Of a DNA stretch of 64,000 bases, positions 1 to 10,900 are shown one piece after another. The notes under the pieces are model-generated. The model was not told where the DNA came from. It saw only the letters and a program-made list of their open reading frames with translations, and made no database searches. The stretch is from NCBI GenBank assembly GCA_004194705.1, contig SADC01001072.1, forward strand, positions 124,001 to 188,000, read 5' to 3'. The number at the start of each line of letters is the position of its first letter. The first letter of the stretch is position 1. This stretch comes from Ditylenchus dipsaci. Lineage: Eukaryota > Nematoda > Chromadorea > Rhabditida > Anguinidae. A program made the translations under genes and the position numbers.

Positions 1-180
1 GCCCACAATTTTCGACGCCGGTATATTTTCGTCGCCAGCATATTTTCGTCGCCGGTATACTTTCGTCGCCACAGTTTTCGTCGCCCATATTTTTCGTCGC
101 CCACGATTTTCGTCGCCGGCATATTTTCGTCGCCCACAATTTTCGTCGCCCACATTTTTCGTCGCCGGTATATTTTTCTC
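1..180. repeat. Array of inverted GTCGCC-word repeats (left arm)
   Basis: About ten imperfect copies of a 17-20 bp unit built on TTTTCGTCGCC alternate with spacers such as CACAA, GGTATA and GGCATA. The same word in the opposite orientation fills roughly 777-810 and 885-1170. The two arrays face each other and enclose the ORF at 278-697, so they look like the ends of one element. The window begins inside this array, so the outer end is not visible. Confidence 0.8.
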
Positions 181-277
181 GGCACTGTTTTCTATTGATT
201 TTACGTTTTTAGCGTCGTTACGTTTTGTGACGCTTCTTTCTCCTTTTATTTCTTTACGTTTTATTTCAGGCTACAAA

Positions 278-697
278 ATGAACAGCGACTTAGATAACTA
301 CGAGGAAGCGGAGGAACTGGCGGAATCCGAGCTCAGTGAACTCAGTGATGTCGAAGTGGGGCAAAACATTGTGAGAGTGGAGCCAGAAGTCGAGCTAGAG
401 TGGGTCAATTCTACGCGCAGTGACAAAAGCAAGCCGATTTATAATGGAGCACTTTTTAAATTCGACAAGGATTCGGTGGACAAGAAACTTTCGTTCTACA
501 GATGCGATCAGTGGGAGTTCGGGTGCAAGATGAGACTACATCTCGTCAAGGCGACGAGAAAATTGCGTTCCGTGGTCGGTGTTCATGCCGTCCATCCTAT
601 CTCTCCTTGGCGGCCAATTAATGCTATGGTGCGCGATGAGCAAGTTCGACTCATCACAACTTTCCCTGATATGGCACGTTTTGCTGAATCTAATTAG
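278..697 (+). CDS. FLYWCH-like zinc-finger ORF of a mobile element
   Basis: A 139-codon ORF starts at the ATG at 278, seven bases after a TTTATTTCAG acceptor motif, and ends in TAG. The N-terminal ~50 residues are rich in Glu, Asp and Ser. Residues ~60-110 match the FLYWCH layout: an aromatic GALFKF strand, FYRCDQWEFGCKMRL with two Cys, then a His pair in VHAVHP. FLYWCH fingers are DNA-binding domains often found in front of MULE transposases. No catalytic domain follows, so this may be a truncated transposase or a stand-alone DNA-binding accessory protein. It lies between inverted GTCGCC arrays. The domain call rests on pattern only. Confidence 0.5.
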   Translation: MNSDLDNYEEAEELAESELSELSDVEVGQNIVRVEPEVELEWVNSTRSDKSKPIYNGALFKFDKDSVDKKLSFYRCDQWEFGCKMRLHLVKATRKLRSVVGVHAVHPISPWRPINAMVRDEQVRLITTFPDMARFAESN

Positions 698-776
698 ATA
701 TTTGAATTTACTTTACTAATTTTATAAAAAATAAGTTTTAAAGCTATGTTTGTCTTCAAGTAATAAAAAACGAAAA

Positions 777-1185
777 ATGTGGGCGACGAAAATTCTGGCG
801 ACGAAACGGCCTGTTCACTCTCGACAGAAAAATATTTCTAAAGTAATGTTTGTCTTCAAGTAATATGTTTATTGGCGTGGATTGTGGGTGACGAAAATTG
901 TGGGCGACGAAAATTGTGGGCGACGAAAATATACCGGCGACGAAAATATGCCGGCGACGAAAAATGTGGGCGACGAAAATATACCGGCGACGAAAATATG
1001 CCGGCGACGAAAGTATGCGGGCGACGAAAATTGTGGGCGACGAAAATTGTGGCGACGAAAATATGCCGGCGACGAAAATATACCGGCGTCGAAAATATGC
1101 CGGCGACGAAAGTATGCGGGCGACGAAAATTGTGGGCGACGAAAATTGTGGCGACGAAATGCTGGCGACGAAACGGCCTGTACCC
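777..1185. repeat. Array of GTCGCC-word repeats (right arm)
   Basis: More than twenty copies of GGCGACGAAAAT-type units, with TGTGG, ATACC or ATGCC between them, form two blocks (777-810 and 885-1170). The blocks are separated by a short direct duplication containing TGTTTGTCTTCAAGTAATA (742 and 846). The array is the reverse complement of 1-180. Long apparent ORFs here on both strands are translations of the repeat and not genes. Confidence 0.85.
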
Positions 1186-1472
1186 AGGGCTCACGAGTCG
1201 AAGTCATCGAAAATCAGCAAAAGTATTAAAAGAAATGTTGGTTTTTTGGGTTTTATCGTATTTTGAAACGTAGATAAATTAGCATCTTCGAACTAGAACA
1301 AGAAGGTGTCGGGACGGCCGGTGCACACCTCAGCATGGATCAAGGGATAGTAAAAAATAATCTCAAACAAAATAAAATTCCAGTTGTATATGTAAAGGTG
1401 TAGTTTAAATGAAATTCTCGGTTTACCTAATCGAATAAAGTTACAAAATCGCGTCATAAGATGGTTATGGGT

Positions 1473-1548
1473 ATATATCTCCCCAACACTTATCTCCCCA
1501 GCATATATCTCCCCAGCATATATCTCCCCAGAATATATTCGCCAGATT
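1473..1548. repeat. Short tandem repeat, TATATCTCCCCAGCA unit
   Basis: Four imperfect 15-16 bp copies of TATCTCCCCA(G)CATA run in tandem upstream of the MULE transposase gene. No inverted partner was found downstream of the gene, so their role as an element end is unproven. Confidence 0.6.
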
Positions 1549-1852
1549 TTTAATTTAGCGTGTTGGTTTGTTCTTCTGACATATTAAAGCTGTGTTTTGG
1601 TCTTTTGATATTCCGTGTCATGCACTGTACTTCCTGTGATAGGGCGGCCCCTGTAGAGCGGCCAGTCCTGACTGTGAGGACCTATAACTCAGCCCAGAAG
1701 GAACATTTTGCAAAGCCGTTTTTTGGATTTCTTAACTACCAGGAGCTCTTCCAATTCCCCTTTGGTCTTTTGGTGACATGTTCTTGAAAGCACTGGTTAT
1801 TTGTTGTCTTTCTCAGCTTCGCCTAACTAACCTCAATCTTTAAGATATTACT

Positions 1853-3742
1853 ATGGAAATCTCAACTAAGAAAGGAAATCCAATGCCGCTTTGCCACAAA
1901 TTCTTGATGTGCAAGGACAAAATCAGCCGCGATGGTCTTCGTCAGTTTTGGGCATGCAAAGACAAGAAAAGTAGGTGCCGCGGTCGTGCAGTTTCAGCTC
2001 TTGGCTCTTTAATCTTGACGCAAACAAGAGCGCATGACAACCATGGGCAAGTCCAATTGAAGTTAAGGTATAACCCTTGCATTTGCTTCCAATGATGGAT
2101 GTCGATCTTCCTATTACAGAAAAAGCAGAGACTAACTCTTGTAAAAACTCTTGCCTTACAAAGTCTCGCTACCAATGCTCAGCAAATCGTGGTGTCAGCC
2201 AAAACCGGCCTCAGTGAGGAAGAAATTGGAGCAATGCCTAAGGGCAGCAATATGAAGCGAATGGTAACAATATACTGATTTCTTTTTTAACATTAAGAAA
2301 ATTTCCAGGTGACTAATGCTCGAAAACCAAAAGGAGCAGCTAATGTGGACAAAAGGCCGTTTCAAATGGTGCTGAGCTATGATTTCAAGTCAACTACTCG
2401 TGGTGGTCGCTTCCTGCTGCATGACTCGCGCTTGCTGGAGCCTGAAAAACCGGTGATACTAATTTTCGCCTCGCACCGCGGTTTGGATTATCTAGTGGGA
2501 AATAGAAGATGGTCAATCGATGGTATCTTTATATCTGATTTCGAATTAACGATGTCATTTTTGTTAAGGGACATTCTTTTGCTGTCCGGTGTACTTTGCT
2601 CAGCTCTGTACGATCAACTGTTTCAAAGGAGAATCGACTTTACCATGCATCTTCTTTTTGCTGCCTAGCAAATCAGCTGAAACTTATAAGCTTGCGTTTA
2701 AAGCCCTATTTGAAAATCGACCAGAACTTGTCCCGAGTTCTCTGATGTCAGGTGTGTTTGTTCGCGTTGCATTGAGTCACTATTATACTGAAAAAATAAG
2801 GTTTAGATTTTGAGATAGCCCCACTGGAAGATTTGAAGATACGCTTTCCTGGTGCTGCCTTCAGCTTCTGCTTATTCCATCTATCACAAAACGTGTTTAT
2901 GAGCCTGAAGAAGAAGGGTTTGGCAACTCTCTACTACAATGCCGAGTTGAAGACATTGCTCAGATGTCTCAGTGCACTTGCTTTCTTGCCAGTCGCTGAA
3001 GTGGGTTTGGGGTTTGACGAAGTGGTGGCTGCTATTGGAGAAAAAATTGCAGATGGAACAGTGCATCAAAGCAAGGTGGTGGAACTGCAAGGTTTTATGC
3101 TAAATTTTCATATAGGTGCAAAAGTAACGTCCATTTTCTTCAGCTCATCTAAAGTACTTCGAAAAGATCTATGTACGTCGATTGGATGCCAACAGGGCAA
3201 CTGCTAATTTTCTCTTTCCTGTTGATGGGTGGAATTGCTTTGATATCGTTCTTAACAAATTGCTGCGAACCAATAACGCTATGGAGGGCTGGCATAAGCA
3301 GTTCAACCAAAAGTTTCCCAAGAAAAATCTCAACTTAAGTCATTTCATCGTCCGCCTCAAAGAGGAAGAAGAGCATACGTGGCAGCTAGCAACCAGGTAT
3401 TTTTTCATGTGATATTTTTATTTTACCTTAGCTTTTTCTAGGCATGCAGTTCATCCGGCGGATCCACTGCGCAATGCCCGATCAAGTAAACAAGAAAATT
3501 CAGAAAAGCAAATCTCTAAGCTGGTACTAGACTACTCCAATGCAAATGTTCATATGCGTCAGCGCCTGCGGTTTCTTTGTCGAGTTCAATATTACATGAG
3601 CAAGTTCTACAATCCTGTCGCTTATGAAGAAGATGTCGAACCAGAGGGAGGGGAAACAGGATTTGGTCAAGTGGTGCCTGGCGAAATGGATCAAAATGTG
3701 GATTATGATTACCATGAATTATATGCGTTGTTAGAAGATTAG
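1853..3742 (+). CDS. MULE-type transposase with N-terminal FLYWCH-like domain
   Basis: At least six exon-like blocks are separated by introns of about 40-60 bp. The first block (from ATG 1853) has a Cys-rich FLYWCH-like pattern (CHKFLMC...FWACKD...CRGRA). The blocks at 2309-2525 and 2568-2750 carry the IDGTFFCCP-like first Asp region and LLPSKSAETY; the block at ~2807-3100 carries DFEIAP (second acidic position) and FCLFHLSQN; the block at ~3145-3408 carries TNNAMEGWHKQF, a signature of metazoan Mutator-like transposases. The last block (3443-3742) has an acidic tail. Mutator transposases cut and paste DNA through a DDE/RNase-H fold. The junction near 2065-2146 does not keep frame with standard splice sites, so this copy may be inactive. 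Terminal repeats of the element were not located. Confidence 0.75.
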
Positions 3743-4133
3743 ATTTCGATAACTGTATGTAAATTGAGCATTCGTTATATTTGTTTCTCTCTCATTTGGC
3801 AATAAATGTTGTTATGATGTAGCCGAGGTAGTGCAGTTTTAACGTCGAAGCAAACTAACATTTCGTTACGATTTTTACTTTTTCGGGTATTGATTTCAAG
3901 TAAAAAAATACTCAGGCATCTATTAGCACCTAGCCAAGGGACTCACTGTCGAAACTTTTACAAAAAAAACTTTCGGAAGTGACAAGTCGGACATCGACTA
4001 TGCCGATGTCACATCGACCTCGACCAAGACTAAGGAGTTTGACCAACATCGACCTCGACCACGACCTCGATCAAGACTAGGCAGTGTGACCATGATCAAC
4101 TTCGACCGCGACTAAGCAGTGTTACTAAACATT

Positions 4134-4306
4134 ACAGTCAAAACTCGATACACTGTACACCCTGGGGACCGGCTTCAGGTGTACACTATAAAGAGTGTTT
4201 ATTATAGTCATTTTGATTAACCGCTGGCGAAAATTATCAAATCCAGGTGTACACTATATCAAGTCGTACACTATATCGGGTGTACACTATATCGAGTTTC
4301 GACTGT
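4134..4306. mobile_element. Pogo-like MITE (TACAGTCAAAACTCGAT ends)
   Basis: The left end TTACAGTCAAAACTCGATAC and right end ATCGAGTTTCGACTGTAA are inverted. The word GTGTACACTATA is repeated several times inside. The CAGTC(A)AA end is typical of pogo/Tigger-type non-autonomous elements. The preceding bases (3980-4130) are a degenerate CGACCTCGACCA simple repeat. Confidence 0.7.
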
Positions 4307-4362
4307 AAATAAATGTACTAAATAAATGTTAAAATTCAAGTCAAAATGGATAATAAGCAGTG

Positions 4363-4560
4363 TTGTCCATTTGGCTCGCGCGAGCCAAACGAAAGACCTA
4401 AAATCGCATGTCCTACCGAGCCGAATGGGTTCGAGCCATATGGCTCGCCTTTTTTTATATACGCGAGCCAATTGGCTCGCTTACTTGTTTTTTTAAGCGA
4501 GCCGAACGCGAGCCAAAACAATACGAGCCATTTGTATCGCGAACCATTTGGCTCGCATTT
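4363..4560. repeat. Inverted array of GGCTCGC/GAGCCA words
   Basis: About twelve copies of the word GAGCCA(A/T) or its complement TGGCTCGC occur in roughly 200 bp, in both orientations. The organisation resembles the other short-word arrays in this window. Apparent ORFs on both strands are repeat translations. Confidence 0.65.
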
Positions 4561-4599
4561 CCACTTTTGCCAAAATTTTCTATTCAACTAAAAATGTTG

Positions 4600-4872
4600 T
4601 AAAAAGAGTTTCCTGTCAATTTAAACGTTTTGATTTAAGCATGAGGTACTTCAGACATCTCATTAGCTATTTTTTCAACCTCATTCAAGGTAATGTGCAC
4701 TAATAAAGACTTGCCGGATCCATCCATCGAACATTCTTCTGTCCTTTTCGACTTGCTCATTCTCCTTTTCTGACTCTCCACTGCTGGTTGGGTGTGGATT
4801 GGTGGTGTTCATTGTGTTACTTTGCAATAAGAAAGTAAATGTTTGGATAACTTTTTCGACACTTCTTACCAT
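4600..4872 (-). other. Weak coding-like stretch, minus strand
   Basis: On the minus strand a 63-codon ORF (4681-4872) is hydrophilic (SGESEKENEQVEKDRRM). A second frame overlapping its 3' part reads on to a stop near 4633 with DGSGKSLLVHITLNEVEKI. A one-base frame change would join them, as seen in better-supported genes here. No family was recognised, and this could be chance. Confidence 0.2.
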
Positions 4873-5225
4873 GTCTTATCTCTACATAGTGTTATAGATC
4901 ATAGATCTAATAATATTATAGATCTATTATTATAGATCAGTATTATAGTATCTTTTCTCTATGTAGTATTTGGCAGGGGTGGGTGTATGACGCTGTTTTT
5001 GTGTTTCAACAATTTTTTCATTTTTTGCATTTTTTCGCAAAAAAAAGTTTTTCGGGGGATTACTGAAGGGGGGGGATGTAAACTTTGGCTCAAATTGTTT
5101 TACCCCGACAAATTATTCTTTTACTCTGTCAAATTTGAATACTTGGTTTTAGATATCAGCTTTCTGTCTGGATGTCAGCTTTCTAACGAGTTCAGCCAAT
5201 TAAATCGGTTCAGCCAATTAAACTG

Positions 5226-5326
5226 AAATATTGGCTCACTAGGGTCTGCAGTCGCCTATCGGCGCCTATGTCGTACTGGAACATTAGTGATTCATTTACA
5301 TTAGTAGTTCGGGTAGATTTATCGGC
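5226..5326. repeat. Arm of a long inverted repeat (left copy, part 1)
   Basis: This stretch (CTAGGGTCTGCAG...GTAGATTTATC) continues after the insertion at 5327-7305, at GATTTATCTTAATTGTTACGG. The joined sequence is inverted relative to 9750-10050. The arms bracket the last lipase exon and end in the CCTATCCTCG-word array. Confidence 0.6.
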
Positions 5327-7305
5327 ACTATTCCATTGTACCCCCCCCCCAAAAAAGCTATTCCAGTGTACCCCCCCCCCCCAAAAATAATGACCTATTC
5401 CATTGTACCCCCCCCCCAAAAACCGACTTTTTGGCGCTACTGGCTTATACCCCCCCCCAAAAACAGCTACTTTCTTATACCCCCCCAATCCTCGGACCTA
5501 CTGGCTTATACCCCCCCCCCCCCAAAAATCAAGATTTTTGGGAGTGGTCAAAACATATTTTTAAGCAATAATTTCGCCATAAAAGGTCCAGAAAAGCAAT
5601 TAAAATAGGGTTCAAGGGCTGTATTGGGAGGGGAAGGGACAAAACAGGGGCCACTTCTATAGTGCCTATAAGTACCAAAGAGTATTAATTCTCTTAGCGT
5701 TGAAGTCACTTTCAAACCCAGCCACTTGTGGTGCACGTAAAAGTATAACTACTCGAAATGATCGGACCGATCAGCCGGGTGGATCCCGATGGTTGTCGTG
5801 TAAATTTTGGACGGCTGAGCCTCTGGCTCGTAGCCCCAGGCCTGAAGAGGGGGTAAACCTTTTCGGTCGCAAAATCAAAGATGTTGAACATAGTTTTGAA
5901 TACTGGGGCCTACCGCATAAATAACTCTGGTATGCATGTTTTTTCATGCATCCAGAGTCACTTTCGAGTGATTTGTGTCTAAGGTATGTGGGTGTGCGCA
6001 TCTCAACTCCAAGCCCCCAAGCCCCCTGGGGCGCAGGGGCTTGAGAGTTAGAGATGCGCGCACGCACTTACCTTAGACATGATTCCGAGAAGTACACTTG
6101 ATCATAAAATGCACATAGAGTCTATTTTTGCCACGGCTCGAGTTGAAAAACATGGTAAAGCAGCTAAAAAAAGTGGCCCCTGTATTATTCCCTTCCCATC
6201 CCAATACAGCCCATAATCCCTTTTTAACTGCTTTTCTGGTCCCTTTATGGCAAAATTATTGCATAAAAATGGTTTTTAGACACTCCCAAAAAAGTCGGTT
6301 TTTGGGGGAGGTATATGACAGTAGGTCCGATTTTTCGGGGGGTATAAGAAAGTAGCTTTTTGGGGGGGGGTATAAGCCAGTAGCGTCGACTTTTTTATAT
6401 GCACTCAAAAACCATTTTTATGTAATAATTTCGCCATAAAAGGACCAGAAAAGCCATTTAAATAGGGTTCAAGGCTGTATTGGGAGGGAAGGGACAAAAC
6501 AGGGGCCACTAATAAATAAGGATTTAAGGCACCCTCAAACCCAGCAACTTGGGATCCACCACTTAATATATACGTTTGAAGGCACGTCAAACCCAGCAAC
6601 TTGTGGAGGACCAAATACATAAGTACTCAAAAGGCTCTCAAGGGCCAGCCGGGTGGGTCCCGAGGTGGTTATGCCCAAGCCAGGACCCCTGTGGAGGTGA
6701 AGGCAGAATTTTTGGATGGCTGAGCCTCTGGCTCGAAGCCAAAAGCCGGAGAAGGGGGAGACTCTTTTCGGCTGAAAAATTGAAGATGTTGAACATGGTT
6801 TTGAATACTGGGCCTACCGCATAAATAACTCTGGTATGCATGCTTTTTCATGCATCCAGAGTCACTTCCGAGTGATTTGTGTCTAAGGTATGTGGGTGTG
6901 CGCATCTCAACTCCAAGCCCCCAAGCCCCTGCGCCCCGAAGGAGGCGCAGGGGCTTGAGAGTTAGAGATGCGCGCACGCACTTACCTTAGACATGATTCC
7001 GAGAAGTACACTTGATCATAAAATGCATATAGAGTCTATTTTTGCCACTTTGCCATCCTCGCCTGGTCTTGCCCATCGGCCCGAGTTGAAAAACATGGTA
7101 AAGCAGCCAAAAAAAGTGGCCCCTGTGTTATTCCCTTCCCTCCCAATACAGCCCTTGAACCCTATTTAAATGGCTTTTCTGGTCCTTTTATGGCGAAATT
7201 ATTACATAAAAATGGTTTTTGAGGGCATATAAAAAAGTTGGTTTTGGGGGGGTACAATGGAATAGGTCATTATTTTGGGGGGGGGGGGGGGTACAATGGA
7301 ATAGC
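5327..7305. mobile_element. Composite TIR element with C/G-run ends
   Basis: The left end CTATTCCATTGTACCCCCCC and right end GGGGGTACAATGGAATAG are inverted and flanked by GATTTATC on both sides. Inside are alternating inverted and direct copies of an arm containing TTTCGCCATAAAAGG and GGGCTGTATTGGGAGG (about 5500-5655, 6150-6380, 6380-6510 and 7095-7300). There are also two same-orientation copies of the recurrent hairpin core (5880-6130 and 6780-7045). No coding capacity was recognised. The layout suggests one element inserted into, or recombined with, a relative. Confidence 0.75.
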
Positions 7306-7367
7306 GGCGATTTATCTTAATTGTTACGGTAGATGATCCACCCTACTTGTTAACCCACCTACTCTAT

Positions 7368-7652
7368 CTCGCCTATCCTCGCCTGTCTTCGCCTATCCTC
7401 GCCTGGTCTTGCCCATCCTCGCCTATCCTCGCCTGGTCTTGCCCATCCTCGCCTATCCTCGCCTGGTCTTGCCCATCCTCGCCTATCCTCGCCTGGTCTT
7501 GCCCATCCTCGCCTATCCTCGCCTGGTCTTGCCCATCCTCGCCTATCCTCGCCTGGTCTTGCCCATCCTCGCCTATCCTCGCCTGGTCTTGCCCATCCTC
7601 GCCTATCCTCGCCTGTCTTCGCCTATCCTCGCCCCTGCTCGCCTACTATAAC
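7368..7652. repeat. Tandem array of a 30-bp unit (CCTATCCTCGCCTGGTCTTG)
   Basis: Eight near-identical 30-bp units of the type CCTATCCTCG + CCTGGTCTTGCCCATCCTCG run in tandem. The array ends at GCCTACTATAACGTACACC. A degenerate inverted counterpart lies at 9760-9890 and begins next to GGTGTACGTTATAGTAGGC, so the arrays form arms of a large inverted repeat. The 143-residue ORF over the array is repeat-encoded. Confidence 0.85.
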
Positions 7653-7910
7653 GTACACCTGAAATATGCCCGCGGATATTTAAAAGTTGGCTTTTTATTT
7701 ATTATCCTGAAAACGTTCCCATTACCAGCAAGCAATCAATTGGCAGCCTTATTGTCCTGTTTTATATTGGAAATGTAAATCTTTTTATTGCAGGATATAT
7801 AATAAAACAGTTTTGCAAAATTATGTATTGCTGCGCACCCATTATTATGTTCATGATATATGATGGATGTTATAAATAAATTAAGTATCAAATAAATTTA
7901 TTTGATTGGC

Positions 7911-10900
7911 TCAACGGGGTCTTTGCTTGGTGATAAAGTTGATTTGCACATCCAGAGTTTTGTCCATCACATCGTCATGAGATAGTCCTGTCTTCTTCAC
8001 ATACCGTTCTGCCCTACTATAGGGCTGGCTAGTCTGTTGCACGTGCGAAATCCGACCTGCAACTAATGGGCCTTATTTTTTCAATACATGGTAAACAATG
8101 GTAAAACAGAGACATGGAAAAAAAATAAAAGTGCCCAAAACTCAATGTTTTTTACCAGACCCAAACCAAATTTCTTATCGAGATTCTGAGGTTATTTCAT
8201 GGAGTATTAGAAAATTACAGCATTCTAAGTGCACCCCCTCCCCAAAGAGCATGAGCTCTTTAAGCGTAAAAATAGTTAGAGAAAGCATACTCTTAGGGGG
8301 TCTACGGCTAGAGAACTCATACTCTTTGGGGGAGGGAGAGTGCACTTGGGTTCCATGTTTGAAAACGATTTAAAAAGAAGGATAAAGTAAAGAATCCTCC
8401 CTGGCCAAAATGGGCCAAAATGGGCCAAAATGGCGCCTTAAGACCGTTGTAGCTGCTTTTAACGTGAGAAAAAATTAATGGGAAATTTTGAAAACGTTTT
8501 TTTGCTATTTTGCCTTGGGGAAGCAAGGTATACCAGTGCTAGGGTGTTCGTGGGATATAATTTTTTTCTAAAAAGTATAAAATAGACGTTGAACATAGTT
8601 CTGCTAACTGGAGACCACCACGTAAAGAGACTCTGGTATGCATATTTTTTATTCAACAAGTGTCACTTTTGAGGGATTTGTGAGGCGACGGTCATTTGGT
8701 CCCCGGTCATAACTTTCCTAAAAGCCGTCAATTTAAAATTTACTAACAGATTCTAATCCTAATGGTAGCAGAGATATCTTCTCGAATGACAGTCATACAC
8801 AAGTATTTATTATCAAGGTGGGTGAGTATAAAAACGACTTAGTATCTCCTTCAAATGGGTATCCACCTCCAATATCCGAAATTTTGGATTTTACTGAAAG
8901 TAATAAAAAATCATTTAATTCTATTCGGAATCGGGCCCTGAACATGATTTGATAATGCTAAAACAGTGATTTGACTTGCATGGAACTCAGTTCTGGAGTA
9001 GTTTTCTAACCCGTAGGGTACCCACGTGGCAGTATGGAGGCGGTAGTACCCAGAAGGTCTTACTCAAAGTAGTACTTATAAAAAATTCGGTGGAAGTGCC
9101 CAGGTAGTGGTGCTAAGATGGTGGTTGATGGTATTTTCTAGGTAGTGCTGCCTGAATGGCAATATTCAGTTCCCAGTAGCCAGGTGGTAGTATCTCTATA
9201 CAGTATTTGGATTGGGGGGGGGGGGGATGGTCCGTCTGTCACACTTTTTCTGAATTTGTAGTGTTCAAGACTAATTTTTGCCTACTTTTTGCAATTTGAT
9301 CTTCGATATTTTACCGGAACCCTCAATTTCAACATCTTAGCTTTCTTTTAAGCACAAATACGTAAAATCAAAGATGCTTCTAAAAAAATTCTTTGCCCTC
9401 CAAATTGGTGATGGTGGATTTTGGCCTGGATTTTGGTGGATGTTTGGGTTCGAGGCAAATATCTCTGCGGAACCCTCAAGAACAACATCTTGGCTTCTTT
9501 TTAAGCACAAACACGTATAATCGAAGTTTCTACTAAAAAAAGTTTTCCTTGCCCTCCAAATTGGTGATGGTGGATTTTAGCCTGGGTTTAAGGTGGATTT
9601 TTGTGTTCAAGCGCACTTTTCTGCCAGGTAGGGTGGGTGAATGGCCACTTAGGGTGGATAGGCAGCCAGATAGGATAGTTAAGTGCTAAGGTGTAATCTC
9701 TACAATCAAATTTTGATTGTAGAGTACACCCTGGGACCAGGTCAGGTGTACGTTATAGTAGGCTTAACAGGCGAGGGTTGGCGAGTTAGGCGAGGATAGG
9801 CGAAATAAGTGAAAATAGGTGAGGCTAAGGCGAGGATAGGCGAGGATAAGGAAGGTTAGGCGAGGGTAGGCGATGTAGAGTAGGTGGCTTAACAGGTAGG
9901 GTGGATGATCTAGCCTAACCATTAACGCACTCAAAAGATAAATCTACCCGAACTATTATTGTAAATGAACCACTAATGTTCCCAAACCACAGGAATAGTG
10001 CTTGAACTACCAATTTTCCCGAACGGCATAGGCGCCTGCAGGCCCTAGTATCAATATATTACAGTCAAAACTGAATATAACAGCACCCTGATATGAGAGC
10101 ATCTCGGTCCGACCCTGGTAACTTATAAGCGAAAACCTTCCCGCCAGTTGGTATTTCTTGCAATTGCAATCACCCACCTTTTCATCTCCAGTAGAAAATA
10201 GACTGAATATATGGGCGCCCTCATACCTCTGACTGCCATTTATATCAGCCAGAAACTCGGATTCACAGTGCAACCCACTTTTCCGGTTACAAGTGCCAAT
10301 TGGAATGGAACAATGCACAGTGAACTGCCATAATTGGCTCCAGCCACAGACAGGAAAGTGTCGATGTGTTCAGTGAGTGGTGGGCCCAGCACTTCTCTGC
10401 TCTCCACACAATTGCCACCTAGAATTGCTTTTCTGGCTATAGGTGATCCCATGGAATAGGCAACTACATCCACCTTTTGGCCAGTATATTCTCGGACAGC
10501 TATTATCATACTTCTCACTTGTTTTACATATGCACCTGGATATGTGAAAAAAGTCATTGGGTTAGAAATAAAAGTTTATAGATTAAATTTTATTCAATTT
10601 GAGTTATTTTTATTGACGTATTTTTTGAAACAGCCCCTCCTCAAAACTGACATACCGTATTTCCTGTAATTTAGCCCTCCCTTCTAATTTAGCGTTCCCT
10701 CTAATTTAGCCCCCCCCCTTAAACGAAAAAAATATTTTTCGTAGTCATTTGGGGTATATAACCAGTGGAGTCGGTCATTTAATTCATCCTTAGGTTTTGT
10801 GCTGTGATGAGCGGTTGTGTTAGATCAGTTTTATAGTTAAATTTGTTTAGTTGGCTGGATCATACCGACTGTATTGGTTCAGCTGGCTGAATCAGTCCAA

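Noticed and set aside
1..180. CRISPR-like spacing of short repeats
   Set aside because: Spacers are not unique, the array is mirrored downstream, and the genome is eukaryotic.
856..1273. Five overlapping ORFs of 112-133 codons on both strands
   Set aside because: They are translations of the GTCGCC word array in different frames (repeating GDEN, ATKI, FRRP) and are not genes.
5340..5530. Repeated CCCCCCCC runs read as a proline-rich protein or G-quadruplex array
   Set aside because: The runs are the ends of TIR elements and recur at both ends of several copies. Quadruplex formation is possible but cannot be judged here.
7347..7778. 143-codon proline-rich repeat ORF
   Set aside because: It is encoded by the 30-bp tandem array that forms an arm of an inverted repeat, and it shows no independent coding signal.
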